Assembly: GCA_005885025.1 (NCBI GenBank)
Contig: VAYC01000089.1
Location: 1-6,834 of the forward strand
DNA: 6,834 nt
Direction: 5' to 3'
Source: Actinomycetota bacterium
Lineage (GTDB): Bacteria > Actinomycetota > UBA4738
A program made the position numbers and the translations under genes. Under the pieces are notes generated by a model. It did no database searches. It was not told where the DNA came from and saw only the letters and a list, made by a program, of their open reading frames with translations. Positions 5,357 through 6,834 of this stretch are shown here, piece by piece (positions within the stretch are counted from its first letter, which is position 1; every line of letters starts with the position of its first letter).

Positions 5357-6228
5357 TCACCAGCCCCGCGTCTGGAGGAGCTCCTCCTCGCTCATCTTGG
5401 CGACGTCCAGGCCTCGCATCGCTTCCCCGAGACCTCGGGACACCTTCGCTAGGATGTCGGGGTCCTGGTAGTACGTCGTCGCTTCGACCACGGCTCGCGC
5501 CCTCGGCGCCGGATCTTCCGACTTGAAGATCCCCGAACCGACGAAGTTCCCGTCGGCGCCGAGCTGCATCATCATCGCGGCGTCCGCGGGCGTCGCGATC
5601 CCGCCGGCGGCGAAGTTCACGACCGGAAGCTTCCCGGTGGCGGCTACCTGGCGGACCAGCTCCAGCGGCGCGCTCAATTCCTTGGACGCGTGGACCAGCT
5701 CGTCGCCGCGGAGACCCCCCAGATGGCGGATCTGCCCCTGGATCTTTCGCATGTGGCGAACGGCTTCCACGACGTCACCCGTTCCGGCCTCTCCCTTGGT
5801 TCCTCGGCGATCCGGCGCAATGCTTCGCCGAGGTCGCGAGCGCCGCACACGAAGGGCACCGTGAAGCGCCACTTGTCGATGTGGTGCTCCTCGTCGGCCG
5901 GAGTGAGGACCTCGCTCTCGTCGATGTAGTCGACGCCCAGGGACTGGAGGATCTGGGCCTCGACGAAGTGGCCGATACGGCACTTGGCCATGACGGGGAT
6001 CGAGACGGCCTCCATGATCTCGACGATCTTGTTCGGGTCGGCCATGCGGGCCACGCCGCCCTCGGCCCTGATGTCGGCCGGCACCCGCTCGAGCGCCATG
6101 ACCGCGCAGGCCCCGGCATCCTCGGCGATCTTCGCTTGCTCGGCGGTGGTGACGTCCATGATTACCCCGCCCTTGAGCATCTTGGCCAGCCCGGTCTTCA
6201 CCCGGAGCGTGCCGGTCTCGTTGTCCAT
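5357..6228 (-). pseudogene. pdxS: Pyridoxal 5'-phosphate synthase subunit PdxS, frameshifted by a 16-base deletion
   Basis: PdxS is the (beta/alpha)8-barrel synthase subunit that forms a dodecamer with PdxT. The ATG at 6226-6228 has an excellent AGGAGG 7 bases upstream. Codons 1-142 read a normal PdxS: GGVIMDV with D25, ALERVPADIR, PVMAKCRIGH with K82, DESEVLTPADEE, and LGEALRRIAE. From 5800 a different frame continues the protein with TKGEAGTGD through PVVNFAAGGIATPADA, GSGIFKSEDP and the terminal RGW, stopping at 5357-5359. Family members have about six residues (of the GASMLR type) between RRIAE and TKGE, that is 18 bases. Here only two (GA, 5802-5801) remain, so 16 are missing. Literal translation gives 184 aa, the last 42 nonsense, and loses the second active-site lysine (in TKGE). 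Restored, the length is 295 aa, the family norm. The remaining sequence shows no other decay, so a recent mutation or an assembly error are both possible. Confidence 0.9.
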
Positions 6229-6241
6229 CGTCGAACCTCCT

Positions 6242-6256
6242 CGGGAGCGGCTCCCG
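6242..6256. repeat. 15-bp perfect palindrome abutting the pdxS Shine-Dalgarno
   Basis: CGGGAGC (6242-6248), one central G, and GCTCCCG (6250-6256) form a perfect 7+1+7 inverted repeat. It touches the pdxS ribosome-binding site (AGGAGG, 6241-6236) and lies downstream of the candidate pdxS -10 box. It could be an operator for a dimeric regulator or, in RNA, a short hairpin flanking the SD. GC-rich DNA gives such palindromes by chance fairly often. Confidence 0.4.
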
Positions 6257-6279
6257 GCCGCCAGAAGCTCCTGCCGATG

Positions 6280-6285
6280 AGTGTA
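6280..6285 (-). promoter_or_regulatory. Candidate -10 box for pdxS
   Basis: On the minus strand TACACT (6285-6280) fits the TANNNT -10 pattern and is the same hexamer as the yajC candidate. It would give a leader of about 45 bases containing the palindrome and a strong SD. No recognisable -35 lies at 17 or 18 bases upstream. The 148-base divergent gap to the plus-strand gene leaves room for both promoters. Confidence 0.35.
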
Positions 6286-6336
6286 CTCGGGCCGCCCGAG
6301 GACCCGTCCCGGCTGCCCGCTCGGTTCGCGGCCGCT

Positions 6337-6342
6337 TAGGAT
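6337..6342 (+). promoter_or_regulatory. Candidate -10 box for the ABM-domain gene
   Basis: TAGGAT fits the TANNNT pattern and would start transcription near 6349, leaving a leader of about 28 bases with a strong AAAGGAGG (6365-6372) before the ATG at 6377. No clear -35 is visible. Confidence 0.3.
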
Positions 6343-6376
6343 CACGGCGACCCCGGGCCACACGAAAGGAGGACCG

Positions 6377-6763
6377 ATGATCGTGGTCCTGTTCTCGATC
6401 ACGATGCGAGAGGGCGCGCCCGTCGAAGAAGAGGAGTCGGAGAGCGAGCGGATGTGGGCGATCGTTTCGTCGATGCCAGGCTTCATCTCCTACAAGGCCT
6501 ACACCGCGGCCGACGGCGAGACGATCGCCGTGGTTCGCTTCGAATCGAGAGAGGCCCTCGATGCCTGGAAACGGGAGCCACGGCATCGCACGGTCCAGGA
6601 ACGGGCCCGCGAGGCCTTCTACGAGCAGTATTGGGTGCAGGCGTGCGAGTCCTTCCGTTCGTACCGATTCACCAGAGCTTCCGGGTACGAGGAGATCCCC
6701 AGAGAAGTGTTCCTAGCGGGCGCTCGTGCGCCTGCCAGTGCATCTGGCGCCGCGCCCGGGTGA
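6377..6763 (+). CDS. ABM-fold protein (antibiotic biosynthesis monooxygenase-like)
   Basis: A 128-aa protein with an N-terminal ABM-type ferredoxin-like domain at about residues 1-98. Visible family features are the first beta strand IVVLFSITMREG, MPGFISYKAY (33-42), IAVVRFESREALDAWK (50-65), HRTVQERAREAFYEQY (70-85), and a closing strand SFRSYRF. Members of this fold are small dimeric proteins that include cofactor-independent oxygenases and heme-degrading enzymes, but most homologues of this shape are uncharacterised, so no reaction is assigned. Residues of about 99-128 form an Ala/Pro/Ser-rich tail, probably disordered, beyond the domain. The start is the ATG at 6377, fixed by AAGGAGG 4 bases upstream; the frame is open back to 6281 without homology. 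It is divergent from pdxS and ends 37 bases before trpS. Cytosolic, with no signal peptide or transmembrane segment. Confidence 0.88.
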   Translation: MIVVLFSITMREGAPVEEEESESERMWAIVSSMPGFISYKAYTAADGETIAVVRFESREALDAWKREPRHRTVQERAREAFYEQYWVQACESFRSYRFTRASGYEEIPREVFLAGARAPASASGAAPG

Positions 6764-6787
6764 GGCGGCCGCGAGTCCCGCATCCGT

Positions 6788-6793
6788 TACCCT
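6788..6793 (+). promoter_or_regulatory. Candidate -10 box for a leaderless trpS transcript
   Basis: TACCCT fits the TANNNT -10 pattern and ends 7 bases before the trpS ATG, so the first transcribed base would be at or next to the A of ATG. The 7 intervening bases are pyrimidine-rich (CTCCCGC) and contain no Shine-Dalgarno. This geometry is typical of leaderless genes in Actinomycetota. No clear -35 is visible. Confidence 0.5.
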
Positions 6794-6800
6794 CTCCCGC

Positions 6801-6834
6801 ATGCGCATCTTCTCGGGCATCCAGCCAACCGGGC
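6801..6834 (+). CDS. trpS: Tryptophanyl-tRNA synthetase, first 11 codons (cut by window edge)
   Basis: The frame reads MRIFSGIQPTG. FSGIQPTG is the characteristic N-terminal segment of bacterial TrpS, which forms the first strand and loop of the class I synthetase Rossmann fold just before the HIGH-like motif (usually GNYLG). The enzyme charges tRNA-Trp with tryptophan in the cytosol. Only 34 bases are present, but the motif is distinctive and sits directly at an ATG. No SD is present; see the -10 box at 6788-6793. It may form a separate transcription unit from the ABM gene 37 bases upstream. Confidence 0.9.
   Translation, partial: MRIFSGIQPTG

Noticed and set aside
3960..5526. Long plus-strand open frames (329 and 298 codons)
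   Set aside because: Antisense to yebC, pdxT and pdxS; Arg/Pro/His-rich composition with no recognisable domain.
5357..6586. A single 409-codon minus-strand open frame over the pdxS region
   Set aside because: Only its last 147 codons (from 5800) are PdxS. The first part is an out-of-frame shadow of the true pdxS 5' half and upstream DNA, rich in Arg, Gly and His, with no homology.

Overview
The window is a compact, high-GC (about two-thirds G+C by eye) bacterial housekeeping locus. The gene order pdxS-pdxT-yebC-ruvC-ruvA-ruvB, followed by yajC and secD, resembles the arrangement in Actinomycetota such as mycobacteria. A DUF2905 gene directly after ruvB and an HD-domain gene between yajC and secD are features I associate more with deep-branching actinobacterial or Firmicutes-like lineages. 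I would call it an uncultured-type, high-GC, probably actinobacterial chromosome, with moderate confidence. There are no mobile elements, CRISPR arrays, tRNAs or rRNAs.

Most genes lie on the minus strand and read from right to left. First comes the pyridoxal phosphate synthase pair pdxS (frameshifted, 5357-6228) and pdxT (4777-5352), then yebC (4038-4769). After a 131-base gap come ruvC, ruvA and ruvB, joined by GTGA and ATGA overlaps, and a small two-helix membrane protein (DUF2905). A strong rho-independent terminator (1419-1443) separates this group from a second set concerned with protein export: yajC (910-1371), an HD-domain phosphohydrolase (191-913), and the first 60 codons of secD (1-181). 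At the right end, transcribed divergently from pdxS, are an antibiotic-biosynthesis-monooxygenase (ABM) fold protein (6377-6763) and the first 11 codons of trpS (6801-6834).

Functionally the window joins vitamin B6 synthesis, translation quality control (YebC), Holliday-junction resolution (RuvABC) and Sec-dependent export (YajC, SecD).

The observations most worth a second look are as follows. (1) pdxS is broken: 16 bases are missing at 5800-5803 relative to the family consensus, which removes about six conserved residues and shifts the frame. (2) The yajC leader has a good promoter match upstream of the terminator hairpin and a perfect 7-base anti-Shine-Dalgarno, suggesting attenuation or control of translation of the export operon. 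(3) An HD phosphohydrolase with a conserved-looking C-terminal extension is translationally coupled between yajC and secD. (4) trpS and ruvC have -10 boxes placed for leaderless transcripts.
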